Below, piece after piece: positions 21,540 through 32,466 of a stretch of DNA of 64,000 nucleotides (position 1 is the stretch's first letter; each line of letters begins with the position of its first letter). Position numbers and translations under genes: made by a program. The stretch comes from Symbiodinium natans (lineage: Eukaryota; Sar; Dinophyceae; Suessiales; Symbiodiniaceae). The notes beneath the pieces are model-generated. The model was not told the origin of the DNA and did not search any database. It worked only from the letters and a program-made list of their open reading frames with translations. Where the stretch lies: contig CAJNDS010002524.1 in NCBI GenBank assembly GCA_905221605.1, positions 903,634 through 967,633 of the forward strand, written 5' to 3'.

Positions 21540-22140
21540 TTAGGGTTCAGGGTTTGGGTTTAGGGATGCTCGAAGTGAAAGAATTTTAAGCATCTTGTCG
21601 TAGCCCTGCGTAGCCCTCAACCTGCAAACAAGGTGCAGCAATTTTGGGGATTCTAGGACTCAGGGATTGGGATGATGGGTCTATAGCCTTTGGGGTCCCT
21701 AAACCCTTAACCCTTAAACCTCATGCACCCTGAACCTGGCAAGCGCCACAAAACATGAAGCCCTGAACCTTAGGGTTATGAGTGGGGTTGGTGTATATCT
21801 GGGGTGTTTAGGATTTAGGGCTTTGGGTGAAGGGTTCAGGGGGAAGTATGGTTAGAGCCTTATTTAGGAGCACGTAATTAAAAACCCGAAACCTTAAACC
21901 ACTTAGACCCTTTTTACACCCCAAAATAGAATAGAATACCCCTATTTTCGGAAGTACCCATGTGAACCTCCATGTAGATGCCGAGCCCGTACGAGCCCGC
22001 TTTCCCGGGACTTGTTTTAAAGAGGGCGCCTCTTTACTGCTTCAGGGTTTAGGGTTTAGGGTTTAGGGTTTAGGGTTTAGGGTTTAGGGTTTATAGGGTT
22101 TAGGGTTCAGGGTTTAGGGTTCAGGGTTTAGGGTTGAGGG
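21540..22140. other. No gene seen; mixed short tracts
   Basis: Short telomere-like variants, unassigned sequence, and a TTTAGGG tract with TTCAGGG variants (22044-22145). GAGCCCGCTTTCCCGGGA at about 21993 recurs at about 22374. Confidence 0.5.
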
Positions 22141-22179
22141 TTTAGGGAGCAGCACAGTAGGCAAGTCTTTGCTCACAAG

Positions 22180-22434
22180 GTGAAAACGCGAGGCAAATGT
22201 GCAGACCGCACAAATCGCCAGACCAAAACACACCAAGCAACCAAAAACCCAAAAGCAACAGCAGGAACTGAACCCCGCCGAAAACTAGCGAGCGTAACGC
22301 AACCCTCCGGCTCAGAACTCGACGAAGAGGAACTAGTCGCAGTCGATCAGTCGAGAAAAATGGCCAAATCGGGAGCCCGCTTTCCCGGGAGGCCTTCCGC
22401 GAAGAGGCTGGCACCTGCCCTGGGCCCAGAGCTG
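22180..22434 (+). CDS. Open frame, possible exon
   Basis: 85 codons are open, with a hydrophilic mid part (SGSELDEEELVAVDQSRKMA) and a basic tail. The antisense frame is also open. No splice sites clearly favour it. Confidence 0.2.
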
Positions 22435-23411
22435 TAGGGTTTTTAGGGTTTGAGGTTTAGGGTTTGGATTAAGCGGGGCGTCCTCGACCTTCAGGGCTTA
22501 TGGAGGTCAGAGTTTAGGTCTTATAAGGTTTGGGGTTTTGGGTTTTGGGTTGAAAGAGTTGGGGTTCCAGGGTTGTTTATTTCTTCCTCATGATAGATTG
22601 TTTCTGATAGTGGACACTTGGTCGATTTCCAGACGAGATCCTTCAACGGTATCTCAGCTTCATTTGGCTGAGCTTTTTCCTGGTTGAACGTCTAGCTGTT
22701 GAGTTTTTTTCAGCTGACACGCCCAAGCACCCCCAACATATCACTGCCAAGATCTTTAGTATGGGGGACCTTTCATGTAGGAAACTCCCGTCTGGGTAAT
22801 CAACAGTGTCCGAACTAACCACGCAGATGAAAACCCTAAACCCCAAAACCCTAAACCCTGAACCCTAAACCCTAAACCCAAACCCGAAAGCCACATCTGG
22901 AAGCCCAGAGAACCAGCAGTCATGAGATTCCTCGTGTCAGCCCGAAAACAGCCCCAGGAACCCGAAGCCCTCCAGTGAACGCCTCGCCAGGGCTCAGCCC
23001 TCTAGGCCTTCAAGACCCTGCATGAGCCCTACATCCCGAGACTTCCCCAAACCAGAAACAACCCCTAAACCCCAAACCCTAAACCCTAAACCCTAAACCG
23101 TAAACCCTAAACCCTAAACTCCCTAAATCCATAAATCCCTAAACCCCTAAACCCCTAAATCCACAAATCCCTAAACCCCTAAAACCAACATCTTCTTCAA
23201 CTCCAGCAGCCACACAGCATGGGCTCCTATACCCTATATAGACCCCTTCAGAAGGCGGGTTGATTCTGAACCCTAAACCCTAAAACTCTAAAACCCTAAA
23301 CCCTAAACCCTACACCCTAAACCCTAAACCCTACTAAGAATGGGGCCGAAGAGCCCCTAAACCCTAAACCCTACTAAGAATAGGACCGAAGAGCCCATCC
23401 TGGACGAAAAG

Positions 23412-23504
23412 GCCTCGAGACGCTTCGCGAGTCCATGCGCACGGCGGGCATCGCGCAGCTGCACCACCAGCCGCTTGGAGCGCGGAAGTCCGCGCCATGG
23501 GGAA
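23412..23504 (+). CDS. Candidate exon
   Basis: It follows GAAAAG and ends before a GT donor (23505). The 30 codons read LETLRESMRTAGIAQLHHQP then LGARKSAPWG, helical at the start. Entry phase 1, exit phase 1. Confidence 0.45.
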
Positions 23505-23535
23505 GTTTAGGGTTTAGGGTTTAGGGTTTGTTCCA

Positions 23536-24395
23536 AAGTGCCGCGGTCCCGACCCGCGCCAGGGAGTGGTGGCGGGTCGGGCCGCCTCGGTGCAGCGGAT
23601 CCCACCCCAACCACCCAAACTACCACCTTTTTCGGGTTTAGAGCAGTCTACCCCCCACCCCCCTGTCAAGGGGGCTTTCACCTCCACTCTCCCCGATGGC
23701 CGGGGTGGGACGTACTGCTGCTGTTGCTTGAGCCTACACTGTCCTGGATCCAAACTTCTGTGTTTAAGACACCCTCAAGGCCATAGCTAAGCCAGGGCAA
23801 GCCCCGTGTCGGTTTTTCCAACCCGAGCCATGTTGGTCGCAGGACTCCGGAATAACCCGGATGAGATGGAGGGAATGCGGCGGGGGCAGCCCTGGCAGGC
23901 GCAACCCTGGCGTGCAACCCCGGCGAGGGCAACATTGCCAGCACCCTGCCAGAATAATAGAGTACTTTGGCAGGGAGCTTGTGATTCCTTCATAGAGAAG
24001 GACGACAAAGCCTTGCAAGCGCGCAAGGAGGACCAGGTTGTCTGGGAGGGGCGTCAATGAGAAGGTGCACAAGTAGGCGACATGGTGCCGGGGTTGGTGG
24101 TGGGGGGCAACCCTGAAGGGGGAGGGGGCGGGGGAAACCCTGGCAGGGACAACCCTCACAAGGGCAACTTTGGGGGGCGACCCTGGCGGGGCAGACCTGG
24201 TGGGCAACCCTGGCGGGCGCAAACCTGTCAACTGCAGAGAGCAACCCTGGAAAGTTGGAAAGAATTTTGGGCGCAACTGGTAGGGCAATCACCCTGGCGG
24301 GGGCAACCCTGGCGGGGGCAACCCTGGCGGTGATGGGGGGCAACCCTGGCGAGGCAACCCTGGTGGGGGGCCACCCTGGTGGGGGCGACCCTCGC
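23536..24395. repeat. Long-period duplicated segment, copy 1
   Basis: It contains TACTGCTGCTGTTGCTTGAG (about 23711), AAGCCCCGTGTCGGTTTTTC (about 23800), AGAATAATAGAGTACTTTGG and CCTTCATAGAGAAGG, in the same order as in copy 2 (24395-24740). CAACCCTGGCGGG units connect the blocks. Confidence 0.75.
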
Positions 24396-24740
24396 TATGG
24401 CTGGGATGGGATGTACTGCTGCTGTTGCTTGAGCCTACACTGTCCTGGATCCAAGGCCATAGCTAAAGCCAGGGCAAGCCCCGTGTCGGTTTTTCCAACC
24501 CGAGCCAGGAGATGGAGGAATGCGGCGGACCAACCCTGGCAGGCGCAACCCTGCCAAGGGACATTGCCGGCGCCCTGGCAGAATAATAGAGTACTTTGGC
24601 AGGGAGCTTGTGGTTCCTTCATAGAGAAGGAGGACGAAGCCTCGCAAGGAGGTGACATGGCGCCGGGGCTGGGGCAACTTGGCGGGGGCAACAACCTGTT
24701 TAGAGAATCTTGCAAGTAGACCCTAGCGAGGGCAACCTTG
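24395..24740. repeat. Long-period duplicated segment, copy 2
   Basis: A shorter version of 23690-24100 with an internal deletion of about 25 bases and fewer minisatellite units. Together they make a higher-order repeat around the 15-bp minisatellite. Confidence 0.7.
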
Positions 24741-25318
24741 AGAGGGGACAACCCTCACAAGGGCAACCCTGGCGGGGGCAACCCTGCCGGGCAAATGTGA
24801 GCAATCTTGGCGGGGGCAACCCTGTCACCCTGGTGAGGGCAACCCTGCAGAGAGCGACCCTGGAAAGTTGGAAACGAATTTTGGGCACAACTGGCAGGGC
24901 AACCCTGGCGGGGGCAACCCTGGCTGGCGGTTGGTGGGGGCAACCCTGGCGGGGGCAACCCTGGCAGGGGCAACCCTGGTGGGGGCAAATGGCGGGGGCA
25001 ACCCTGGCGGCAGCAACCCTGGCGGGGGCAACCCAATCGCGGAAGCAACCCTGGCGGGGGCAACCCTGACGGGGGCAACCCTGGCGGAAACAACTGGCAG
25101 AGCCAACCTGGTGGGGGCAACCCTGGCGAACCCTGGGGCAACCCTGGCCAGCAACCCTGGCAGGGGGCAAGCTTGGCGGGGGCAACCCAAGGGCAACCCT
25201 GGCGGGGGCAACCCTGGCGGGGGCAACCCTGGTGGGGGCAACCCTGGTGGGGGGCAACCCTGGCGGGGGCAACCCTGGCGGGGGCAACTCTGGCGGGGGC
25301 AACCCTGGCCTCCCCCGC
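24740..25318. repeat. 15-bp minisatellite GGCGGGGGCAACCCT
   Basis: About 33 units, mostly 15 bp, some 12-18 bp. Because 15 is a multiple of 3, frames on both strands stay open: one gives ATLAG pentapeptides, another GGGNP. The antisense frame is equally open, so I treat it as non-coding. Confidence 0.85.
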
Positions 25319-25401
25319 CGGGGTGGCGTGTCGGGGGTTTAGGGTTAATCCATTATTACATTGTGCCCTATGGCTAGCAGGGATGCATCAGGTGTGGCAA
25401 A

Positions 25402-25433
25402 CTCGATCTGCTTGGCAAAGCAAGCAGATCTCG
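25402..25433. repeat. Short hairpin
   Basis: TCGATCTGCTTG and CAAGCAGATCTCGA pair around GCAAAG. A GGCCGCC/GGGCGGCC pair follows at about 25459-25482. Function is unknown. Confidence 0.5.
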
Positions 25434-25534
25434 AAGCGGTAGCGTTCAGTTGTACCGGCCGCCGCCTGGCGCGGGCGGCCTATGGTTTAGGGTTTAGGGT
25501 TTAGGGTTTAGGGTTTAGGGTTTAGGGTTTAGGG

Positions 25535-25620
25535 CTACTTGGAGGTTCAGGGTACTTATAACCCCAATTGTATCTGCAATTACTTGTAAGCCCCCGAAGT
25601 CCCCCAAGTCCTCCAAGTAG
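25535..25620. mobile_element. H1 hairpin element adjoining a TTTAGGG tract
   Basis: The arms are CTACTTGGAGGTTCAGG and CCCCAAGTCCTCCAAGTAG. A TTTAGGG tract (25484-25532) abuts its left end with no spacer. Confidence 0.7.
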
Positions 25621-26264
25621 GTTATGAGTAGGGTTCATAAGAGTGTAGCTCGGGATCAGGTGGTTGAGGGTCTAGCGGCTTATGGATTTCGCACTGTTGC
25701 ACCGTCCGCCACTCTGTATATAGAGCTTTGTACCATGGCATGTCTTTTTTCGGCAGATCATGAGGTAATCCTGAACCCTAAACCCTAAACCCTAAACCCT
25801 AAACCCTAAACCCTAAACCCTAAACCGTTTAGGGGAACCCCACTTCGTGGGCCAGATGCAGAGGTCGCCAGGTGTGCATTCTTGAATTAACTCGTGTAAC
25901 TGTAGCAATTAAGCAAAACGGGTTTAGGGTTTAGGGTTCAGGGTTTAGGGTTGAAGGGTCTGTGCATCCATACTTACTTGCGTGAACTTCCTTAACAGCC
26001 CGAGTTGAAGCATAACCCCAAACCGAAATAAGCCCATACGGGGTTTTCCAGTAGGATTCGACATAATTATCATTCAGTCTACATGGGGTTTTTTACTATA
26101 GAGCAGCCTGAAGCGGCTACTCATTGTTACTTGTCGACAGGTCGCAGCCTCTGACACACATTGCAGCAAAACCACTATAGGGCCCCTTTTTGGGGTGGGT
26201 TACTAGGGTTTAGGGTTTAGGGTTTAGGGTGATAAGGTGAGGCTTTTTGGGGCCACGAGCGCAG
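25621..26264. other. No gene seen
   Basis: A CCCTAAA tract lies at 25775-25825. The rest is unassigned, moderately AT-rich sequence with no supportable exon. Confidence 0.5.
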
Positions 26265-26329
26265 GTTCGCTGAGCAGCACAAGAACGATACCGACGACAT
26301 CCAGAAGCTGAGATGCCGGGCGGCAACTT
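26265..26329 (+). CDS. Candidate coiled-coil exon
   Basis: After GCGCAG it reads FAEQHKNDTDDIQKLRCRAA. The frame reaches a stop at 26330, so the exon must end earlier, at a GC donor (about 26318) or a GA donor (26330). Charged and helical. Confidence 0.4.
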
Positions 26330-26443
26330 GAGTTTGGGGGGTTTAGGGTTTAGGGTTTAGGGTTTAGGGTTTAGGGTTTGAGGTTTAGGCTTTAGGGGTT
26401 TAGGGTTTGGGGTTTGGGGTTTAGGTTTGTAGGGTTTACAGAG

Positions 26444-26506
26444 AGACTGCAGACCAGCGTAAGGGTTAAGCCCTTCGATGATTTGCCAGCAGCTGACCTT
26501 TTCATG
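26444..26506 (+). CDS. Candidate exon
   Basis: It reads RLQTSVRVKPFDDLPAADLF then Met, followed by a GC donor. 21 codons, phases 0 and 0. Composition is very protein-like. No family recognised. Confidence 0.5.
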
Positions 26507-26576
26507 GCGCAGGGGTTTCGAAGCCCTGATGCCAGCTACATTCCCTACGCCCGGAACCCTAAACCCGAAACCCTAG

Positions 26577-26666
26577 ACCAGGATGGGCTATTAGGCATTC
26601 AAATCGCCAAAATGAACCCTATGAAGGGCCTTTTAAGGGATTATAGGGTATAACAGCCCATCCTGG
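26577..26666. mobile_element. H9 hairpin element, 90 bp
   Basis: Terminal inverted repeats ACCAGGATGGGCTATTA and TAACAGCCCATCCTGGT match at 16 of 17 positions. The inner pair CCCTATGAAGGGCC/GGGATTATAGGGTA is shared with the copy at 2165-2311. Confidence 0.75.
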
Positions 26667-27410
26667 TAACCCTAAACCCCAAACCCCAGATTCAAAAAGA
26701 GTGAAGCCTCGACGCCGCATAGGAAGGCTACGTTAGTTTAGATTCTCCGCGTGTGTCGGGATGGTCACTTGCACGACCTGGTGACTTGGCGTTTCGGGCT
26801 TGGAGGGTAGAACTATAACCCCCCTTAGGCTTTTTTATATGTGCATAAGGCCCAGGGAATACATACAAACATCATTTTCATGAGGTACTAAGGGAGTATA
26901 GAGAATTTGCTTGCGATGTGAAATGGTGCATTTTTGTCTTCAGATAAACGTAGGATGCCCAGAAGTGTCCCGCATTCCCACTTGCAAGGGCTCGTGGACC
27001 CCGTTAAACATTAAGCACCTGTATTGCAGCTACGTTTCCGGCCCTTAGACCGTCATCCCTCTACCCCGGCCAAGCCACAGTCCTTTCCTTAAGAACCCGA
27101 AACCTACTTTTCGTAGCTTACTACTGTGAAACCCTTAAGAGGTTTCTTTGGACACCTACAAAAACAGTAGGCTTTGTGTTCTTCTGGTAGACCCTAACAC
27201 CCTAAACTCCTAAACCCCTAAGTCCCCAAACCCCTAAACCCCGAAACTCCTACACCCCTAAATCCGCAGTCCTCCGAGCCTCGGGGACCCAGGGGTAGGC
27301 CCTTGATGCATTTTTTAGGGTTTGGGTGTCCCTTCAACACCACCTGTAAACCAAAAAGGGCAGCCTTTTTTATTCCTGGGTTACTCCTGGGTCTAGGTTT
27401 ATTCACCCAG
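26667..27410. other. No gene seen
   Basis: Unassigned sequence with few telomere-like units except CCTAAACCCC variants at 27190-27250. Confidence 0.5.
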
Positions 27411-27459
27411 GAGAGCATGTGGAGGAGCTCTTTCGCCTGAACGCTCGACTCCGGCAGCA
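27411..27459 (+). CDS. Candidate coiled-coil exon
   Basis: It is bounded by TTCACCCAG and a GT donor and reads EHVEELFRLNARLRQ, heptad-like. Entry phase 1, exit phase 2. Confidence 0.5.
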
Positions 27460-28061
27460 GTGCCGACCCCAGGGTTACAGGGTTTCGGGGTGTAGGGTTT
27501 GGGGTTTAGGGTTTAGGGCTTCGGGGTGTAGATTGGCGAAAAGGGACAGGGGGCTGAGGGTCTAGGGGTTTTGGGGTTTAGGTATATAAAGGGTCTTAGG
27601 GAAAGGTCTTCTTAGGCCTTCCATGGAATGTTGGTCAAGTGGGGGCTAAGATCAACGCAAACCAACCCTATGCCTTCCCCAAATGAAACCCTAAACCCTA
27701 AGGCCCTAAGACCTCCGGGACCCTGGCATTGGTAAAACAACAAAAGATAGAAGAACCACCCTAAACCCTAAACCCTAAACCCTAAACCCTAAACCCCTAA
27801 ACACCTAAACCCCTAAACCCCTAAACCCCTAAACCCCTAAACCCCTAAACCCCTAAACCCCTAAACCTGAAACCCTTGCCCCTCACCTTCCCAAGCACTC
27901 ACACTCTCAAGCCCTAAATTCCCGAAACCGACACCCGAAAGCCCCAGCCAGGCCGTAAAGGGACCGAAAACCCTAAACCCTCAACCCTAAACCCCGGGTT
28001 TAGGGGACGGTGTATCTAAAATGTTGGCTTTAGGCTTCTTGGGGCTTCTTTTGGGGTGTAG

Positions 28062-28119
28062 GTCTCGCTCTGGAAGGACCTTGGACCAGCTCAGTAAGGA
28101 AGAGATGGACAGGCAGACG
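28062..28119 (+). CDS. Candidate exon
   Basis: It reads SRSGRTLDQLSKEEMDRQT and ends at a GC donor. Entry phase 2, exit phase 0, which agrees with the next candidate exon at 28825. Confidence 0.4.
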
Positions 28120-28148
28120 GCTTTTTTTTCTTGGCCAGGGTTTGGGTG

Positions 28149-28312
28149 TAGAGGGTTTAGGGGGCTGAGAGGGCAAAGAGGGTTTAGAGGGTTTAGAGGG
28201 TTTAGAGGGTTTAGAGCGTTTGGATAGAGCGTTTGGAGGGTTGAGGGTTTGGAGGGTTTAGAGGGTGTAGAGAGTTTAGAAGGCTTAAAGGGAGTAAAGG
28301 GCTTAAAGGTTC
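28149..28312 (+). repeat. TTTAGAGGG variant array
   Basis: GGGTTTAGA 9-mers drift through GGTTGGAGG and GGCTTAAAG towards the homogeneous array that follows, a visible gradient from telomere-like repeat to a new satellite. Confidence 0.8.
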
Positions 28313-28455
28313 AAAGGGTTGAAAGGGTTGAAAGGGTTGAAAGGGTTGAAAGGGTTGAAAGGGTTGAAAGGGTTGAAAGGGTTGAAAGGGTTGAAAGGGT
28401 TGAAAGGGTTGAAAGGGTTGAAAGGGTTGAAAGGGTTGAAAGGGTTGAAAGGGTT
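28313..28455 (+). repeat. GGGTTGAAA 9-bp array, about 16 units
   Basis: Nearly perfect 9-bp units; the open VER frame comes from the unit length. It ends by returning to TTTAGGG at 28452. Confidence 0.95.
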
Positions 28456-28514
28456 TAGGGTTTAGGGTTTAGTGGGTTTAGTGGGTTTGGGGCATAGAGT
28501 GTACAGGGGTCATA

Positions 28515-28597
28515 GGGCTTAGGTCATAGGGCTTAGGGCTTAGGGCTTAGGGCTTAGGGCTTAGGGCTTAGGGCTTAGGGCTTAGGGCTTAGGGTTA
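28515..28597 (+). repeat. GGGCTTA heptamer array
   Basis: About 11 units differing from TTTAGGG by one base, uniformly, so a variant unit has been amplified locally. Confidence 0.9.
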
Positions 28598-28824
28598 TGG
28601 AGCTTCAGCCCCTAGCCCTGTAGGCCAGGGAACACAACCTCATGAGACAGCATCGACTTTCAGGTTTCTTGTTGTGGGAAACCCTCAGGCCCAAGCCTTC
28701 AACCCGAAACCCTAACCCCTCAACCCTAAACCCTAAACCCCCAACCCTAAACCCTAAGCCCCTAAATCCTAAGACCCTAAACCCTAAACCCTAAGACCCT
28801 AAACCCTAAACCACCTGCCTCCAG

Positions 28825-28903
28825 AGGTGCCGTGACTATATGACGGGCACTTGTGATGCCATGAAGAAGATGCTGGAAAGCCAGATGATGCTCCAATGCA
28901 CGA
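28825..28903 (+). CDS. Candidate coiled-coil exon
   Basis: It follows TGCCTCCAG and reads RCRDYMTGTCDAMKKMLESQ then MMLQCT, with a GT donor at 28904. Entry phase 0, exit phase 1. Confidence 0.5.
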
Positions 28904-29353
28904 GTTTTGCACCCGAAACCCAAAACCCTAAACCCTAAACCCTAAACCCTCAACCCTAAACCCTAAACCCTAACCCTAGCCCTAAACCCTTAAGGGTGCA
29001 TAGGGTTTAGGGTTTAGGGTTTGCCTGCTTTGACTGAAGCACTAGAGTCCCAAAGCTCTATTGTAAAAGGGTTGGAGGTTTTGGGTTTAGGGCTTTGGGT
29101 TTAGGGCTGGAGCCCTAAAGGCTCCAGGACACTACAGACCTCGAAGCCCAAAAGACACCAACATCCCAAGACCCCTAGAAGCCCTACTGTAAACACCCTC
29201 AAGCCGAAAGCCGCATGTCGCAAAGCCCTAGTTAAAGCACTACCCAAAACCCTAAACCCAAAACCCTTTACAAGCTCTGAAGGCTGCAGGGCCAGGCATG
29301 AAGTTAGGGGTTAAGGAAGATAAGCCCCACACCTCCATGCTCCCCCTTCCCAT

Positions 29354-29391
<38 letters not shown>

Positions 29392-29931
29392 AGCCCCCTT
29401 CTCCAACACCCCTGAACCCTAAACCACAGAACCCTAAACCCTAAACCAAAAAAACCCAAACCCTAAACCCCTTTGGGTTTGGGGTTTGGGCCTTTCCCTT
29501 TGCCCCTCGGTGGTTCATGGTGGGCTTTGGGTTTGGGGTTTCCCCCTCTTACCCCCTGTGAACCTCCCTGGTAGGGGAGCCTGCAACACCTTGAGAGCGG
29601 GTCTCCAAAACCCCCGGAGGCTAAACCCTAAACCCTAAGCCTTATGAAGCACTGAACCCTAAACCCTAAACACCCAACTCTAAAGTTAAGGGTTGTTTTT
29701 AGGGCTTAGGGTTTAGGGTTTTTGGGTTTCCCTAGGTTTAGGGGTTTTTAGGGTTAAGGCTTTAGGGTTCAAACTTGAACCCTAATACCCTACTTGGTTG
29801 TTCACCAGGGTACTTTTCAGTAGGGAGACAAGTAGGGCAACTATGGTGAGAACCTCATCCCTAAACCCTAAACCCTAAACCCTAAACCCTAAACCCTAAA
29901 CCCTAAACCCTAAACCTTCAAGTACACCCAG
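28904..29931. other. Probable intronic sequence with tracts and a poly-C run
   Basis: CCCTAAA (28920-28990), short TTTAGGG, a C run of about 35 (29357-29391), then further mixed tracts and a CCCTAAA tract at 29862-29915. No exon supported. Confidence 0.55.
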
Positions 29932-30036
29932 GAAGGACCAGCATCTCCGGGTGGAAAGTACCGCCGAGCTGGCCGCGGACCGGGCGGCGATGCAGTGTGC
30001 GCGGATGGCGTCCTGGCGTTCAATTCTGGGGGCCGA
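29932..30036 (+). CDS. Candidate coiled-coil exon
   Basis: After TACACCCAG it reads KDQHLRVESTAELAADRAAM then QCARMASWRSILGAE. The 3' end is uncertain (GT at about 30019 or GC at about 30037). Ala/Glu/Arg-rich and helical. Confidence 0.5.
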
Positions 30037-30300
30037 AGGCACCCTGCAAAGGGGTTTAGGGTTTAGGGTTTAGGGTTTAGGGTTTCGGGTTTAGGGTACC
30101 TTAGTAGGAACCATAGAAGTATGAGGGTATCATGACACCCTTGTTAAGGTTCGTTTCGGTGTCAGGATGTAGGGGTGAGGGCTTAGGGAAGTTTTGGGCT
30201 TTACGTCCTTACCCCCTCCCTCAAGTACTTTTCAAGATGTGGAGTTGTCGAAGAATAAGAATAACGACAATGATGAGAATCGACAATCTCAATATGGATA

Positions 30301-30430
30301 ATGATTATTCAGGCAGTCCCCGCACCCACCCCACCCACGCACCGCACCCATGCACCCACTCACCCACTCACCCACGCGCCCACGCGGGCCCACGCGCCCA
30401 ACCACCCACCCCACCCGACGCCACCCCACC
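30301..30430 (+). repeat. CCCAC-rich low-complexity stretch
   Basis: Repeats of CACCCACC and CGCCCACG. Open Pro/His/Thr frames here look artefactual. 30440-31190 holds several tracts and an H4 left arm at about 30690; an open stretch at 30976-31065 (DVTKTAGSGDVAILAAGG) may be an exon but lacks clear borders. Confidence 0.55.
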
Positions 30431-31190
30431 TGATTATTCAAAGCCAGCTCCGAGGTACAAGAACAGTGGCCGACCTTGAAGGACCTTGCCAGCTCAGGGG
30501 GTTACGTGGTTTAGGGCTTAAAGCCTTGTTGAGGAGAAAGGCTCTCAAGGGTTTTCGGGTGTACCTGAAGCACCCCCTACATGATTTGCAAGTTTTTAGT
30601 ATGTCCACCCTAAACCCTAAACCCTCTGTAGGATTCTTAGGCAACGTACAGCAGCTTGAGGTATAGGGAGGGCCTCGCGCTCCCTGGGGGACCAACTGAA
30701 CCCTGAAATTGGGGTCATATACTCCCTATAGCCCTATACTACTAGGTTTCCGATTAAGGTATATGAACCCTAAACCCTAAACCCTAAACCCTAAACCCTA
30801 AACCTTAAATCCCAAAAGGTTGCACTTGGAACCCAAGGTGAGATTTGAATGGCGTTCCAAATCCCAAGGACCAAGCCCTGCAGCAAGGTTCGAGATGGGG
30901 TTTAGGGTTTAGGGTTTAGGGTTTAGGGTTTAGGGTTTAGGGTTTAGGGTTTAGGGTGCAAGAAGTCCAATCTGTGGGGAGAGGATGTGACGAAAACCGC
31001 CGGGTCAGGAGATGTGGCGATTCTGGCGGCAGGAGGACGGCTGCAGCTGTGGCACACTCTAAGGGTCCATCTAAACCCTAAACCCTAAACCCTAAACCCT
31101 AAACCCTAAACCCTAAACCCCTGTTACTTGGAGCCTAATAGGCTATCATGTGGGAACCCCTTAAAACCCCTGAAACCCAGAATATCATAG

Positions 31191-31210
31191 ATATATATAT
31201 ATATATATAT
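31191..31210. repeat. AT microsatellite
   Basis: A run of AT repeats. Similar runs lie at 33857-33872, 36203-36222 and 38217-38233. The 31211-31909 stretch has tracts and an unsupported open frame (31253-31462). Confidence 0.8.
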
Positions 31211-31909
31211 TCATATTATACTTCCGGGCTGGGTAGTTGACCTTTAACCTTTTTGATTATGTACTTAACCGGTTTGGGCTCGGGGCCCCCAAGTATACGT
31301 GCATTGACCCTTAGGGTTACAGTCACAGACATTGCCGTAAGCCCCCGGAAGCTCCAGGTTCAATCTGCTTCGGTTGTCGCGGTTGGCATCTACTATGTTT
31401 CTTCCAGCAGCCCGCGTTCTTTTGACTGTGCTGCCTCTTCAAGGAACCGGGAAAAACCCTAAACCCCAGAAACCCCCCCCCCCCCTAGACCAGATCTTCA
31501 TTTGCATAGACTGACAACCCCGGGAAGCAGAATCTGCACAGCGCTTTAGGGTTTAAGGGCTTGAGGATATTGAACCCGAACCCTAAACCCTAAACCCTAA
31601 ACCCTTCTCGCGAGCTCCTGGGGGTTGATCAACATGCTGTGCCCTTGTTCAAGTCAACTCTAACACGACACTCTACTACCCAGAACCTGTCTACTCTGCT
31701 CTACTCTTGACAAACGCATGAGCCCTGTGACCAGACTCTGATGTACCCTAAACCCTAAACCCTAAACCCTAAGCCCTAAACCACAAACCCCTAAACCCCT
31801 AAACCCCTAAACCCCTGAACCCCTAAACCCCTAAACCCCTAAACCCCTAAACCCCTAAACCCGAAACGTTTTGTGTTTGGGGACCTCCGCCTCACGGTCG
31901 ACTTGGCAG

Positions 31910-31991
31910 GACCAGGATCGCTGGGCCTCCCTGAGCTCACAGATCGCTGACTTGCGCAGCCTGCTTCAGCAGACCTCCAAGGCCCCGAAAG
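31910..31991 (+). CDS. Candidate coiled-coil exon
   Basis: It follows ACTTGGCAG and ends AAAG|GTTTAG. It reads DQDRWASLSSQIADLRSLLQ then QTSKAPK. Entry phase 0, exit phase 1. Its 3' part is duplicated at 32437. Confidence 0.55.
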
Positions 31992-31995
31992 GTTT

Positions 31996-32230
31996 AGGGT
32001 TTAGGGTTTTGCTGTGATAGGGCGTAGATGCTGTGAAGGTTAGGTTTCGGAACAAGCTCGAAAGCTTCGTGAGGTGCGAAGAGCAGCATTGGCCCGATTG
32101 TGGACGGCCATCTAACACTTTTCTCCCACGCCACGCCGTCCGAGGCGGCAAAGCCACCCAAACCTATTCCTTTTAGGGTTTAGGCCTAAACTCAGACAAC
32201 AGCCCACTTCTAAAAACTTAGGCAGTTTCA
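31996..32230. repeat. Dispersed repeat D1, copy without H5 insertion
   Basis: It shares with 40212-40610 the blocks GCTGTGAAGGTT, GGCCCGATTGTGGA (uninterrupted here), GGCCATCTAACACT, CCACGCCGTCCGAGGCGGCA and CTAAACTCAGACAACAGCCC. It preserves the empty site of an H5 element and a short form of a CCCTAAA tract. Confidence 0.75.
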
Positions 32231-32304
32231 GGGAGGGTTGCAGCAAGTTTCAGAGGGGCGGGCTCTGCCAGGCACCCAGTCAGAGGAAAGGGGGCCAGGG
32301 GGGG

Positions 32305-32400
32305 GGGGGGGGGGGGGGCAGGGGGGCCAGGGGCGTCAGGGGGCCAGAAGAAAACCAGGGGCCAAGGGGGGGTCAGGTGGTCAGGGGGCGCCAACCAGGT
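32305..32400 (+). repeat. GGGGGCCAGG-rich low complexity
   Basis: G runs and CAGGGGGCC units, with G-quadruplex potential. No coding support. Confidence 0.7.
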
Positions 32401-32436
32401 CCCAAAAACTGATTTTGATATTAGGGGTTAACCCAG

Positions 32437-32466
32437 CCTGCTTCAGGAGACCTTCAAGGTTTTTCA
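32437..32466 (+). pseudogene. Exon fragment duplicated from 31957-31990
   Basis: CAGCCTGCTTCAGGAGACCT followed by TCAAGG matches the 3' half of the upstream exon with a few substitutions. The frame is not maintained beyond it. 32467-33512 has no supportable exon. Confidence 0.5.

Noticed and set aside
23764..25377. Several long frames on both strands in the 15-bp minisatellite (up to 200 codons)
   Set aside because: All six frames are partly open through the repeat, with no splice or start context.
28249..28458. 69-codon VER-repeat frame
   Set aside because: It is a translation of the 9-bp GGGTTGAAA array.
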